From: Bacteroides sp.
GTDB lineage: Bacteria; Bacteroidota; Bacteroidia; Bacteroidales; Bacteroidaceae
DNA length: 9,732 nucleotides
Assembly (NCBI GenBank): GCA_021204375.1
Contig: JAJPZL010000025.1
Location: 1-9,732 of the forward strand
Direction of reading: 5' to 3'
Below are positions 1 through 8,586 of this stretch, one piece after another; position 1 is the first letter of the stretch; every line of letters starts with the position of its first letter. Below the pieces are notes generated by a model. That model was not told where the DNA came from. It worked only from the letters and a program-made list of their open reading frames with translations, and made no database searches. The translations under genes and the position numbers were made by a program.

Positions 1-50
1 ATTATATATTATCTATTTCTTTTGTTGGTTGTTTTAAGTTTGCAAAAATA

Positions 51-81
51 GCTCACTGGGAAGTGGGCTCTTTTCCTTTTT
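51..81. terminator. Probable bidirectional intrinsic terminator downstream of sbcC
   Basis: On the plus strand, GCTCACT (51-57) pairs with AGTGGGC (62-68) around a GGGA loop: seven pairs, one of them a T-G wobble. It is followed by the T-rich run TCTTTTCCTTTTT (69-81). Read on the minus strand, the same hairpin has one C/A mismatch and is followed directly by TATTTTTG (50-43), so it could also end the sbcC transcript, which runs leftward. The flanking A-rich and T-rich runs are typical of terminators between convergent genes. The plus-strand version is the better fit, which would suit a rightward gene ending just left of the window; that gene is inferred, not seen. Confidence 0.5.
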
Positions 82-241
82 ACCCCTATAAAGTTACCAC
101 CAGCAATTCTTTACTATGTTGCACCACTGTTGTGCTCTATAGGGATTGACGACATACCTCCGGCCTGTAGAAAAACAGGTAGAGAGAGTCTTTGATAGAA
201 ATACTTGTCTACTTTTTATAAAAGAAGGAGTTTGAATAGTT
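82..241. other. Non-coding 3' flank of sbcC
   Basis: I see no credible gene here. There is a small hairpin (CCTGT 164-168 with ACAGG 175-179, six-base loop) without a following T-run, and a 14-codon minus-strand reading frame at 114-155 that I reject. The stretch is most simply the 3' untranslated tail between the sbcC stop codon and the terminator hairpin at 51-81. Confidence 0.5.
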
Positions 242-3200
242 CTACCTTACTTCGATCCGGCTCCTTCCGTTGGCCGACCGATAGACCATGACCCGGGTAT
301 GGATACGCTCCCGCAGTTCTGCAACGTGTGAGATTACCCCGATCTTTCGTCCCTGCATCTGTAGTTGCTCCAGGGCATCCATCGCCATACGGAAGCTCTC
401 AGAATCGAGCGAACCAAATCCTTCGTCAATAAAGAGGGATTCTACTTTGAGGTTATTACCGGAGAGGGAGGAGAGCCCTAAGGCAAGGGCCAGCGAGATC
501 AGGAAAGTCTCTCCTCCGGAAAGGGAGTAAACGGTACGTATCTCGTCGCACATATCCCGGTCAATTACCTGCAGGGCCAGAGTATTTCCAACCTGCTGCA
601 ACCGGTAACGGCCGGAGAGGTAAGAGAGGTGTTTATTAGCATGAAGGATCAATATTTTCAGGGTATAACCCTGAGCAATGACCTTGAATTTATCGCCGCT
701 GGCAGAACCGATGAGTTCATTGAGACGACCCCACTTTTCGGCATAGAGCTGTTTCTCCTGCAAATCAGCCAATAGCAGGCTTAACTGGTTCCGGTTCTGC
801 CGGTCCTGGTAGAGTTTACCCTGGAGCAGGGAGAGCTCCCGTTCTATAGCCCGTATCTTCTCCTGTTGATCCTCGCTGAGCCGGCTGAGCAGATGCAGAG
901 GTTCCTTTTGCGGATCGGGACGATGGGAAGCAGAGAGATGTTTTTCATATTGTTGTTTTCGTTCGTCCCGGGTGGCGTGTGCAGTAGCTTTACCGGTAAG
1001 TAGAGTAGCCAGGGCAGTACGTTCCTGTTGTACCCACTCTACGGATTTACTTAATAACTCAGTGACCTCTTCCAGAGAAAAGGATGCGTTATTAACACCA
1101 TTCCAATGGGTGATCCACTGTTTAACCTCCTCTTCCGCCAGACGGAGCTGCTCCTGGTTACGCTGCAGATCTTCGCTAAGCTGACTGATCTCTCCTTGCA
1201 GGCGGAAGAACTCTTTCTGCATCTTTTCATAGTCGGTACGGAGCTCTTCATTGCGCCGGACAAGCTCTTTCTCCCGGTCATTCACTCTTCTTTCTACGGT
1301 CTCTACAGGCTCTCCTTCCAGAAGGCTCTTTCTTTGATGGGCAATAGCCTCAATTTCCTGACCGAGGAGTTTGATTTTCTGGTTCTCCTTTTCTTCACTG
1401 GTAAGAACCAACCGGTAGTGTTGTTGCAGAGAGTCCAGTTCTATCTGGGAAATATGGCATACATTGAGGCCCTTGTCTATACGCTTTAAAAGTTGCTCTG
1501 CCTCTTTCAGCTGTGCATCTCTTTTTAGCCACTGCTGGTTCAAATGGTCATACTGACGGCGTTTTTCGACCAACCCGAAACTCTCTTTTTCTATCTCCTT
1601 CAGCTGATTCTCAATGGACTCCACACTATCCTTTGGAGAAAGTACGGTAAGCAGGTGTTCTATGTCAGCAGTTCTGTTTTTCTGCTCTTCCGTTACTTTT
1701 ACCTCTTGCTCCTGTAGGTTAAAAAGGTCTCTTCGCAGCGACACAAGAGTATGCTCTACTTCCCGGAACTCTTTTTCGGCAAGACTGTACTCTTTTTCAA
1801 TTTCATTGATAAGGTTATTGATCTGACTCTCTTCTTCCTGGTAAGGATGAGTGGTACTACCGCAAAGTGGACAGGGTTCATCAGGCCGCAGATTATTACG
1901 CAGATGAGTTATATTTTCGCTCAGGGTAATACGGGCATTATCATAGAGACGTTTGGCAAGAGCCAACACCTCTTTTTTGGACTGTTCCTGCTGAGTAAGC
2001 TGCTCTATCCGGTCGGTAAGTTCCATCTGGTGGTCCCCATACTCTTTCAGCAAAGTAGTAAGACGTGTAATTTCCTTTTGCAGGGATTGATAGTTTTCGG
2101 TCTGCAGGCGTTGTTGCAGAAGTTTATCTCTCTGGCGGTTCAACTCTTGTTGCCTTTCGGTTATTTTTCCGGCTCCAAAGTTATTTAGTTCTTCTGCATG
2201 CTTTATATGTAGCTGTACGGCGGTTTCTGCTTCGGCAGTGCGCTCCTGCAGACCTTTGGCTATCTGTTTCAATAGTTCTTCGGGAACAGTAGCAGAAAGG
2301 GGTACGGAACCCGGTAGGGAGAGGTATATCTTTTGCAGATGAGAGAGATAGCTCTCCATATTCTTACCACTGCTCTCTATCTCCTTCTCCTTTCCTGCTT
2401 TCTCCCGGCGGATAGTGATGATAACTTCCTTCAACTCCTTATAGTGGGTAAGCAGGGAAGCATGCTGTTGATCCAGCACACGTGCTTGTTGCAACCGGGG
2501 AGCCAGTTCTTCCTTATAACGGATATAAGCTTTCGTATCCTCCCCACTCTTTTCAAAAAGAGTTTTACTCTCCTGAAGTTTCAGTGTAAGCAATTGATAA
2601 TCTCCAGTTAGCTTGGCTGTTTGTTCTTGTTGCAGGTTACAGGTACGCGCATAATTACGAACACTCTCGACTAAGGAGCGTACGGGTTCTGTCTGTTCGA
2701 TCCGTTGAAGTAAAATAAACCGGGGTTGTGCTTCGCTGATCTTATTTTCCAACACCTGGCAGGCATTTTCTGCCTTTTTAAGTTCTTGCTCGAAGACCCC
2801 TTTTTCCCGGTACCAGCGCTGTTTTTCTCCGATGGCAGCCAGCAGGGCGGTGGCCTCCTGCCTGGAACGGTGTAGCAGAAGCTGTCCATTACGGAACTTC
2901 ACGATCTCTTCCTCAGATAGTATTTTAATCCCTTTGAGTTTTTCACTGATCCGTGCATAGTTTTCAGTAGCCTCTTTATACCGGCCGTATACCTCTTTGG
3001 AAATACGGGAGTAGATATCGGTACCGGTAAGTTTTTCCAGTAGTTCTGCCTTTGACTTTTCATTGGATTTAAGAAAGGTAGAGAAGTCATTCTGAGCCAG
3101 CAATACGGTACGGGTAAACTGATCATACGTAAGACCCGTAAGCTGGGTAAGACGTGCCAGTATCTCGCTTTTGGTACCCTGAAGTTCCTGGTCGGTATCC

Positions 3201-3604
3201 TGATTGATAACCCGGATAGTCTGCGGTTGCAGGGAACCGTCAGCCCGGCGGCGGGAGCGGTATACATACCAGCGGGAGAGATAACAATAGCCGTCTACAG
3301 CTTCGAAGCGTACTTCGGCAAAACCTTCGCCCGTACCACGGCGCAGAATGTTCTTAACATCGGTCTGGCGCACCGTATTCGTGCCTGCATCATTGACAAC
3401 AGTTCCTTCGGTAGTGGCGGCAAAACGAGGTGTTTTATCGTACAGGGCCAGGCAGAGGGCATCGAGGATAGTGGATTTACCGGCTCCGGTAGGCCCGGTT
3501 ATGGCAAATATACCGGCCGAACAAAGAGGTTCGCGGGTAAAATCGATCTCAAAATTACCTTCGATAGAGGCCAGGTTCTTCAGGCGAATGGCTAATATTT
3601 TCAT
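242..3604 (-). CDS. sbcC: Exonuclease subunit SbcC (SMC/Rad50-like ATPase)
   Basis: This is the ATPase and DNA-tethering subunit of the SbcCD nuclease, which cleaves DNA hairpins and processes blocked double-strand ends in the cytoplasm/nucleoid. The 1120-residue protein (E. coli SbcC is 1048) has the full Rad50 layout. The N-terminal ATPase half carries the Walker A motif GPTGAGKST (37-45) and a Q-loop glutamine near 171 (LLAQNDF). Two long charged coiled-coil arms follow, with the zinc-hook CPLC at 578-581 almost exactly mid-protein. The C-terminal half carries the ABC signature LSGGE (1028-1032), Walker B ending in D1060-E1061, the D-loop SLD (1065-1067) and the H-loop histidine H1093. All catalytic elements are intact. 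The ATG at 3602-3604 overlaps the sbcD stop as ATGA with no clear ribosome binding site, so translation is probably coupled to sbcD. It appears to be the last gene of the unit. The family assignment is secure. Confidence 0.97.
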   Translation of the reverse strand: MKILAIRLKNLASIEGNFEIDFTREPLCSAGIFAITGPTGAGKSTILDALCLALYDKTPRFAATTEGTVVNDAGTNTVRQTDVKNILRRGTGEGFAEVRFEAVDGYCYLSRWYVYRSRRRADGSLQPQTIRVINQDTDQELQGTKSEILARLTQLTGLTYDQFTRTVLLAQNDFSTFLKSNEKSKAELLEKLTGTDIYSRISKEVYGRYKEATENYARISEKLKGIKILSEEEIVKFRNGQLLLHRSRQEATALLAAIGEKQRWYREKGVFEQELKKAENACQVLENKISEAQPRFILLQRIEQTEPVRSLVESVRNYARTCNLQQEQTAKLTGDYQLLTLKLQESKTLFEKSGEDTKAYIRYKEELAPRLQQARVLDQQHASLLTHYKELKEVIITIRREKAGKEKEIESSGKNMESYLSHLQKIYLSLPGSVPLSATVPEELLKQIAKGLQERTAEAETAVQLHIKHAEELNNFGAGKITERQQELNRQRDKLLQQRLQTENYQSLQKEITRLTTLLKEYGDHQMELTDRIEQLTQQEQSKKEVLALAKRLYDNARITLSENITHLRNNLRPDEPCPLCGSTTHPYQEEESQINNLINEIEKEYSLAEKEFREVEHTLVSLRRDLFNLQEQEVKVTEEQKNRTADIEHLLTVLSPKDSVESIENQLKEIEKESFGLVEKRRQYDHLNQQWLKRDAQLKEAEQLLKRIDKGLNVCHISQIELDSLQQHYRLVLTSEEKENQKIKLLGQEIEAIAHQRKSLLEGEPVETVERRVNDREKELVRRNEELRTDYEKMQKEFFRLQGEISQLSEDLQRNQEQLRLAEEEVKQWITHWNGVNNASFSLEEVTELLSKSVEWVQQERTALATLLTGKATAHATRDERKQQYEKHLSASHRPDPQKEPLHLLSRLSEDQQEKIRAIERELSLLQGKLYQDRQNRNQLSLLLADLQEKQLYAEKWGRLNELIGSASGDKFKVIAQGYTLKILILHANKHLSYLSGRYRLQQVGNTLALQVIDRDMCDEIRTVYSLSGGETFLISLALALGLSSLSGNNLKVESLFIDEGFGSLDSESFRMAMDALEQLQMQGRKIGVISHVAELRERIHTRVMVYRSANGRSRIEVR

Positions 3605-4857
3605 AGTTGGGTGTCGTTCAGGTCGATTCCGGAATATACTTCTTCAAACAATATTTTCAGCTCGTCGGGCATGGTCTCCCCATACTTGTTATGGAAGATC
3701 TGCCCTGCAATATGCAGGGGAGAAAGATCCTGTAAACCGGAAATGGAATATTCCTGCATACCGGGGGCTTCCTCTTTTTCTTTGTAGGAGGAGATGATAC
3801 GGCCCAGGCGTACTTTTTTGCGGGAGAGTATCTCTTCGATATGCTGGCGTAGCATGGGTTCGGGCTCGGTCAGCAGTACTTTGATCTCCAGATAGGGAGG
3901 GCATCCTACCTCTTCATGCTCACCACGGTCCTCCAACTCCTTTTCAAGGATAGCATATACCTTTTCGGGCGGTGCCGGATGTTCCGGCAGGGAGAGCAGT
4001 CTACACAGGGGGGTATAGGGAATACGCTCTAAGGAGAGCAACTTATTCCCGGAGAGAGTAATAAGATTAACTCCGTGTTTATAGTTCTTTTCGGCAAACG
4101 ACATGGGTAGCGGGCTTCCGGCATAACGGATGTGGTCTTGTCCGGCCACCCGCTGGGGTTTATGGATATGCCCCAGAGCCGTATAGGCGATACCGAACAG
4201 AAAACTTTCAGGGGATACGGATTCAAGCCCGCCGATAATTACCCGTTCGCTGTGGTCAGTCTCGGATATTTCGGCTCCGGCCGTATAGAGATGAGCCATT
4301 ATCACTACGGCCTGCTGCGGGGTTCTCCGCTCTTCGACCCGCTGACAAAGATCGGCAAAGAGTTGCCTGACCCCTTCGGTATAACTGTTGCCTTCAGTCC
4401 TGACAGCAGGATAATCTCCCTGCCGGATAAAAGGTACAGCCAGGCACCAGGCCTCCGTCTCTCCCTGCCTGTTAGTAAGAGGAACAATAAACTGGTCGGG
4501 ATCAATCATGCCGGCATGTTTATAGATAACTCCCTTTACATCGGTATTGAGTACCTCCAGCAAAGGTAACGGAGCCTCCAGGCGAGCTCCGGGATCATGG
4601 TTGCCGGCAATGATAATGATCCGGGTAGCAGGACTGTCAGTAACGACCTCACGCACGAACTGGTAAAACAGACGCTGAGATATGGCCGAAGGATTGGAAA
4701 CGTCGAACAGGTCGCCTGCTATGAAGCAGGCATCCACCTCCTCCCGGCGAATGATTTCCAGGAGCCAGGAGAGGAAATGACGGTGTTCATCGGTACGGTC
4801 GTATCCGAAGAAGTTTTGTCCCAGGTGCCAGTCGGCAGTATGTATTATTTTCAGCAT
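3601..4857 (-). CDS. sbcD: Exonuclease subunit SbcD (Mre11-like nuclease)
   Basis: This is the metal-dependent nuclease subunit that works with SbcC, acting as ATP-regulated exonuclease and hairpin endonuclease on DNA ends. The 418 residues carry every metallophosphoesterase motif of the Mre11/SbcD family in order: DWH (D9, H11) in ADWHLG, GDLFD (48-52), GNHD (85-88), a histidine at 189 (MAHLY), and GHIH (229-232). These are the expected Mn-binding and catalytic residues. After about residue 270 comes the less conserved capping domain that contacts SbcC. Length is close to E. coli SbcD (400). The ATG start has GGAAAAGAG directly upstream, a poor Shine-Dalgarno sequence as is common in Bacteroidota. 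It begins 19 bases after fbp ends and overlaps sbcC by four bases, the usual sbcDC order and coupling. Confidence 0.97.
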   Translation of the reverse strand: MLKIIHTADWHLGQNFFGYDRTDEHRHFLSWLLEIIRREEVDACFIAGDLFDVSNPSAISQRLFYQFVREVVTDSPATRIIIIAGNHDPGARLEAPLPLLEVLNTDVKGVIYKHAGMIDPDQFIVPLTNRQGETEAWCLAVPFIRQGDYPAVRTEGNSYTEGVRQLFADLCQRVEERRTPQQAVVIMAHLYTAGAEISETDHSERVIIGGLESVSPESFLFGIAYTALGHIHKPQRVAGQDHIRYAGSPLPMSFAEKNYKHGVNLITLSGNKLLSLERIPYTPLCRLLSLPEHPAPPEKVYAILEKELEDRGEHEEVGCPPYLEIKVLLTEPEPMLRQHIEEILSRKKVRLGRIISSYKEKEEAPGMQEYSISGLQDLSPLHIAGQIFHNKYGETMPDELKILFEEVYSGIDLNDTQL

Positions 4858-4876
4858 CTCTTTTCCGGTAAATATA

Positions 4877-6883
4877 TTATTCTCTTAGTTTCCAGACATT
4901 CTGTTTGATAAAGCCATTGCGGTAGGCTACCAGCAACTCTTTAAGATCACGTATCTGTGTTTTCAGTTTGACTCCTTTATCGGTATCCTTCACCATACGG
5001 CGTTGTGAGTTGAACTCAATAACAAAGGTGGTGGATTTAATATCCTGCCCCTCTTCAATAGCTTTCTGTGTAGATTCGAAGGGTTCATGCTGAACCAGTT
5101 CGAGACCGTGGGAGTGGTAAATAAGCGTATAACCTGCTATACCGGTCTCCGACTGATAGGCTTTGGAGAATCCACCGTCTATCACCAACAGTTTTCCATC
5201 GGCTTTCATAGGGCTCTCTCCTTTTATGGTCTTTACAGGTACATGCCCGTTGATAATATGGCGGTGTTCTCCGGGTACTTCAAATTCATCCAGCAGCATA
5301 TCACAAATACGGGATTCATTACGGAGGCCGTAATAACACCCTTTGGGCTCTTTATGGAGGCTTTTATCGGCAATGAAGTAACGTTCGAAAGTGACCATCC
5401 GTTCCTTATCGTAAGAAGGGGCATTCTTTCCGCACCACAGGTACCACATATAGTCCCTGGCAAAGAGTTTTTCTTCACTCTCTTCTTCTTCAAAATAGGC
5501 AGTACGGATAAGCTGGTCCACTTTGTCAAGAAGCGTTTTTCCTTTATAGGTTTTTCCCATGATCTCTACCTCTTTCAGGGTACCGTCCGCATTAAGCGGA
5601 ACAGAGGCGTGAAACAGGAGGTTGGAATTGCAGACAGCGTACATAGCCCCGTTGGTAAAGAGGCAACGCATATGTTTTTTCAGTTTCTCACTATTTATAA
5701 AGGATTTACGTATTTTATTGATAAGATCCCACTCCTCTTCGGTGAGTTTGTAGGGATCTGCAGGATCAATGGTGGGGAAAAATGTATCACGCAGGATATA
5801 CTCTTTTCCATCCAGTGTAACTGTTCCTTTTTCAAAGTCAATGAGGTGAAGCAGCTTGCGGTCCTGCATCTCAAAATCGGGTCGCCGGTCAATGATCTGA
5901 GCCTCGAGTTTGAACTGGATAATGGTAATGGCCTTGTGCATCTGGGCAAGGAGTTGCAGGGTGCGTTTCTTTACATTTTTCTCCTCGCTCATTTTAGGCA
6001 TAAAGAGCGTACAAGGGTCATCTGTATAGGTATCCATAGCAAAGGTAGCCAGTGGCAGCAGGTTGATACCGTATCCATCTTCTAATGTACCCAGATTGTT
6101 GTAACGAAGTGACATCCGGATCACATTGGCTATGGAACTACGATTACCCGAAGCGGCTCCCATCCAGAGGATATCATGGTTTCCCCACTGGATATCGAAA
6201 TTATGATAACCACACAGAATATCCATAATGATATGGGCCCCCGGGCCACGGTCATAGATATCTCCTACTACGTGGAGCGAATCAATCGTAAGCCGCTGAA
6301 TAAGGTTACACATGGCAATAATGAAATCGTCTGCCCGTTTGGTAGAGATAATAGTGCTGACAATTACATTGATATAAGCATGTTTATCGGGCTCCATGGA
6401 AGACTCGTGGAGTAACTCCTGGATAATGTAGGAGAACTCTTTTGGCAGGGAACGCCGCACTTTGGAGCGGGTATATTTGGAAGACACATTCTGGCATACT
6501 TTGACTAACTGATGCAGCGTGATCAAATACCAATCGTCCAGATCGGTTTCCGTCGCTTTAACGAGTTCGAGTTTCTGTTCGGGATAATAGATAAGGGTAC
6601 AGATATCCTTCTTTTCGCTTTCACGAATAGTATTGCCGAATATTTCGTTCACCTTCCGTTTAACCGCACCCGACCCGTTCTTCAGTACATGCTGAAAGGC
6701 TTCATACTCACCGTGAATATCGGTAAGAAAATGTTCGGTACCTTTGGGAAGGTTCAGGATAGCCTCCAGGTTGATGATCTCCGTAGTGGCGTCGGCAATA
6801 GCAGGAAAGCTTCTAGAAAGGAGTTGCAGGTATCTGAGATCGTTGGTAATCTCTTCTTCGGCTAATTGTCTCTGTATATCCAT
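4877..6883 (-). CDS. fbp: Fructose-1,6-bisphosphatase class III
   Basis: It hydrolyses fructose 1,6-bisphosphate to fructose 6-phosphate, the committed phosphatase step of gluconeogenesis, in the cytoplasm. The 668 residues match the class III enzyme typified by Bacillus subtilis Fbp (about 670), which is unrelated to the class I and II enzymes. Visible marks are LTDIHGEY (53-60), GDIYDRGP (207-214), GNHD (234-237) and, near the C-terminus, NGHVPV followed by IDGGF. The GDxxD and GNHD pair places it in the metallophosphoesterase fold and implies a divalent-metal (Mn-type) centre. The ATG follows the transporter stop by only 15 bases and has no recognisable Shine-Dalgarno sequence; the upstream bases are A/T-rich. 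Position inside the unit suggests co-transcription with the transporter before it and sbcDC after it. No truncation or frameshift is visible. Confidence 0.96.
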   Translation of the reverse strand: MDIQRQLAEEEITNDLRYLQLLSRSFPAIADATTEIINLEAILNLPKGTEHFLTDIHGEYEAFQHVLKNGSGAVKRKVNEIFGNTIRESEKKDICTLIYYPEQKLELVKATETDLDDWYLITLHQLVKVCQNVSSKYTRSKVRRSLPKEFSYIIQELLHESSMEPDKHAYINVIVSTIISTKRADDFIIAMCNLIQRLTIDSLHVVGDIYDRGPGAHIIMDILCGYHNFDIQWGNHDILWMGAASGNRSSIANVIRMSLRYNNLGTLEDGYGINLLPLATFAMDTYTDDPCTLFMPKMSEEKNVKKRTLQLLAQMHKAITIIQFKLEAQIIDRRPDFEMQDRKLLHLIDFEKGTVTLDGKEYILRDTFFPTIDPADPYKLTEEEWDLINKIRKSFINSEKLKKHMRCLFTNGAMYAVCNSNLLFHASVPLNADGTLKEVEIMGKTYKGKTLLDKVDQLIRTAYFEEEESEEKLFARDYMWYLWCGKNAPSYDKERMVTFERYFIADKSLHKEPKGCYYGLRNESRICDMLLDEFEVPGEHRHIINGHVPVKTIKGESPMKADGKLLVIDGGFSKAYQSETGIAGYTLIYHSHGLELVQHEPFESTQKAIEEGQDIKSTTFVIEFNSQRRMVKDTDKGVKLKTQIRDLKELLVAYRNGFIKQNVWKLRE

Positions 6884-6898
6884 AGTAGTTATTTTGAT

Positions 6899-8560
6899 TT
6901 ATAAGAAAAACATCAACGTTACCTGCGCTATGATCACCCGCAGGAACATACTGAGCGGATAAACGGTAGCGTATGAGAGTGAGGGAATATCCCCCGGAAT
7001 GATGTCGTTCACATAATTAAGGGCCATCGGGTTTGACATACTGCCGCACATCATGCCCGAAACTGTCCCGAAATCCAATCTCACCACTTTAAGGCCTATC
7101 ATCCCCATCAGGAAGATGGGAACTATAGTAATAAGGGCACCGCTTCCTATCCAGACCAGTCCTTCGGGACGAAAGATGGTTTCCAGGAAGTTGGCTCCCG
7201 CATCCAGTCCGAGGCAGGCCAGATAGAGAGAGATCCCCAGGGATCTGAGCATAAGGTTGGCACTGATAGTAGTATAGGTTATCATGTGGATACCGGGACC
7301 AAAAGCTCCCATCAGTATTTCCACGATAATAGGCCCTCCTGCCAGCCCTAACTTAACAGGAGTGGTTATTCCGGGAATAAACAACGGGACAGAGCCCACT
7401 ACAAGCCCGAGTACTATCCCGGTAAAGATAGCAATGAGATTGGGCTCATTCAAATTTTTCACCGTATTTCCCATAAACTCTCCCACCCTGTCAATGGCGG
7501 CAGCTTCTCCGATCACTGTCAGCCGGTCGCCGTACTGGAGCCGGAAATCGGAAGTGGCAAGTAACTGAATACCGGAGCGGTACACCCGGCTGACATTGAC
7601 CCCGTACTCATTACGTAACCGCAGAGCCCCCAGTTTCTTCCCGTTTATCTCCGGACGGGTGATCACCACTCTTCTGGAGACCAGATGGGCATCAATGGAG
7701 TTCCAGTCTATCTTCCGGCTGTTCCAGTCTGTTTCATCCGCCTCTCCGAAAAGAGTGGTCAATACGGGCACTGACCTGCGGGAGGTAACGACCAGGATAC
7801 GGTCTCCCTCTTTGAGAACGATATCAGAAGTGGGAATGGAGACATCTCCCGCTCTCCACAACCGGGAAATAATAAACCGGGGCATATTTTTACCAGGGAT
7901 CTCCCCGATCGTTTTATTAAAAATAACAGGATTGGTTACCCGGAATCCTGCCACAAATGTATTGTAATTATCCTCCTGCCCGCACTTTTTTAACTCCTCT
8001 TCGCTGACAAAAAGTTTACGTAGCAACATCACAGCCAGTATCACCCCTATAATTCCCATAGGATAGGCTACGGCACAGGCAAGAGCCGGTGTAATAGCCG
8101 GAATCCCCAGCTGTTTGAGTGTCTGCTGCGCTGCTCCCAGAGCCGGTGTATTGGTCGTTGCTCCACAGAGTACCCCGATCATATCGGGCAGAGAACTTCC
8201 TGCCACCCTGGCACCGAGGATGGTAAAAAGAGTACCCAGGACGATGACTCCCATAGCGAGCATATTGAGGGGTACTCCTCCTTTGCGGAAAGAGCTGAAA
8301 AAACCGGGACCTACCTGAAGTCCCAGGGCATATACAAACAGTACCAGGCCGAAGCACTCCACATAATTAAGCATCTGCCGGTCAATGAAAAGACCGAAGG
8401 CCCCTGCTACGATCCCTATAAAAAAGACAAAGGAGGTACCCAGAGCCATTCCCCGGATCTTGAGTTTCCCCAGGCCCAGGCCCGTAGCACAGATAAGCGA
8501 TAACAGGATCACTGCCTGCAATCCCGAATAATCGCTAATAAGTCCGTACAGCCATTTCAT
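6899..8560 (-). CDS. Putative transporter, AspT/YidE/YbjL family, two RCK_C domains
   Basis: An inner-membrane transporter of the aspartate:alanine exchanger-type family; the substrate is not readable from sequence. It has two homologous membrane halves flanking a cytoplasmic regulatory pair. The first half (about 12-182) has GLQVGPGFF (81-89) and CGATTNTPALG (133-143). The second half (about 374-552) has the matching GLDAGANF (452-459) and CGSMSNPMALN (506-516), so the internal duplication is plain. Between them lie two TrkA_C/RCK_C-like domains, about 205-275 and 290-362, each ending in a GDR-containing strand (GDRILVV, GDRLTVI) and probably binding a small ligand. These numbers count from a GTG at 8561-8563; starting at the adjacent ATG (8558-8560) gives 553 residues, minus one. 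I prefer the ATG because AAGGA (8568-8572) sits seven bases before it. A -7 promoter box lies just upstream, so this is probably the first gene of the unit with fbp, sbcD and sbcC. Confidence 0.9.
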   Translation of the reverse strand: MKWLYGLISDYSGLQAVILLSLICATGLGLGKLKIRGMALGTSFVFFIGIVAGAFGLFIDRQMLNYVECFGLVLFVYALGLQVGPGFFSSFRKGGVPLNMLAMGVIVLGTLFTILGARVAGSSLPDMIGVLCGATTNTPALGAAQQTLKQLGIPAITPALACAVAYPMGIIGVILAVMLLRKLFVSEEELKKCGQEDNYNTFVAGFRVTNPVIFNKTIGEIPGKNMPRFIISRLWRAGDVSIPTSDIVLKEGDRILVVTSRRSVPVLTTLFGEADETDWNSRKIDWNSIDAHLVSRRVVITRPEINGKKLGALRLRNEYGVNVSRVYRSGIQLLATSDFRLQYGDRLTVIGEAAAIDRVGEFMGNTVKNLNEPNLIAIFTGIVLGLVVGSVPLFIPGITTPVKLGLAGGPIIVEILMGAFGPGIHMITYTTISANLMLRSLGISLYLACLGLDAGANFLETIFRPEGLVWIGSGALITIVPIFLMGMIGLKVVRLDFGTVSGMMCGSMSNPMALNYVNDIIPGDIPSLSYATVYPLSMFLRVIIAQVTLMFFL

Positions 8561-8567
8561 CACCCGT

Positions 8568-8572
8568 TCCTT
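8568..8572 (-). promoter_or_regulatory. Ribosome binding site of the transporter gene
   Basis: AAGGA on the minus strand lies seven bases before the ATG at 8558-8560 and four bases before the in-frame GTG at 8561-8563. The spacing favours the ATG as the start. It is the clearest Shine-Dalgarno-like sequence among the five genes. Confidence 0.5.
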
Positions 8573-8586
8573 TTGTTGTATACCTG

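Larger units (their letters stand above)
242..8560 (-). other. Predicted four-gene transcription unit: transporter, fbp, sbcD, sbcC
   Basis: Four genes on one strand with gaps of 15 and 19 bases and one four-base ATGA overlap. There is a -7 box upstream (8587-8594) and a hairpin with a T-run downstream (51-81). I see no room for a promoter or terminator in the internal gaps, though promoters inside coding sequence cannot be excluded. Co-transcription is inferred from spacing only. Confidence 0.6.

Noticed and set aside
114..155. A 14-codon minus-strand frame downstream of sbcC, preceded by GGAGGT
   Set aside because: The GGAGG is only one base from the ATG, too close to work well, and the peptide is tiny; it is probably chance.
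163..180. Small hairpin CCTGT-loop-ACAGG as an sbcC terminator
   Set aside because: There is no T-run after it in either direction; the hairpin at 51-81 is a better candidate.
3348..3797. A 149-codon plus-strand frame spanning the sbcC/sbcD junction
   Set aside because: Both sense genes are complete here with a normal ATGA overlap; the antisense frame has no promoter, ribosome site or domain.
5087..6085. A 332-codon plus-strand open frame antisense to fbp
   Set aside because: It lies wholly inside fbp, whose own frame has intact catalytic motifs. The antisense product shows no recognisable domain, and long antisense frames are expected from codon bias.
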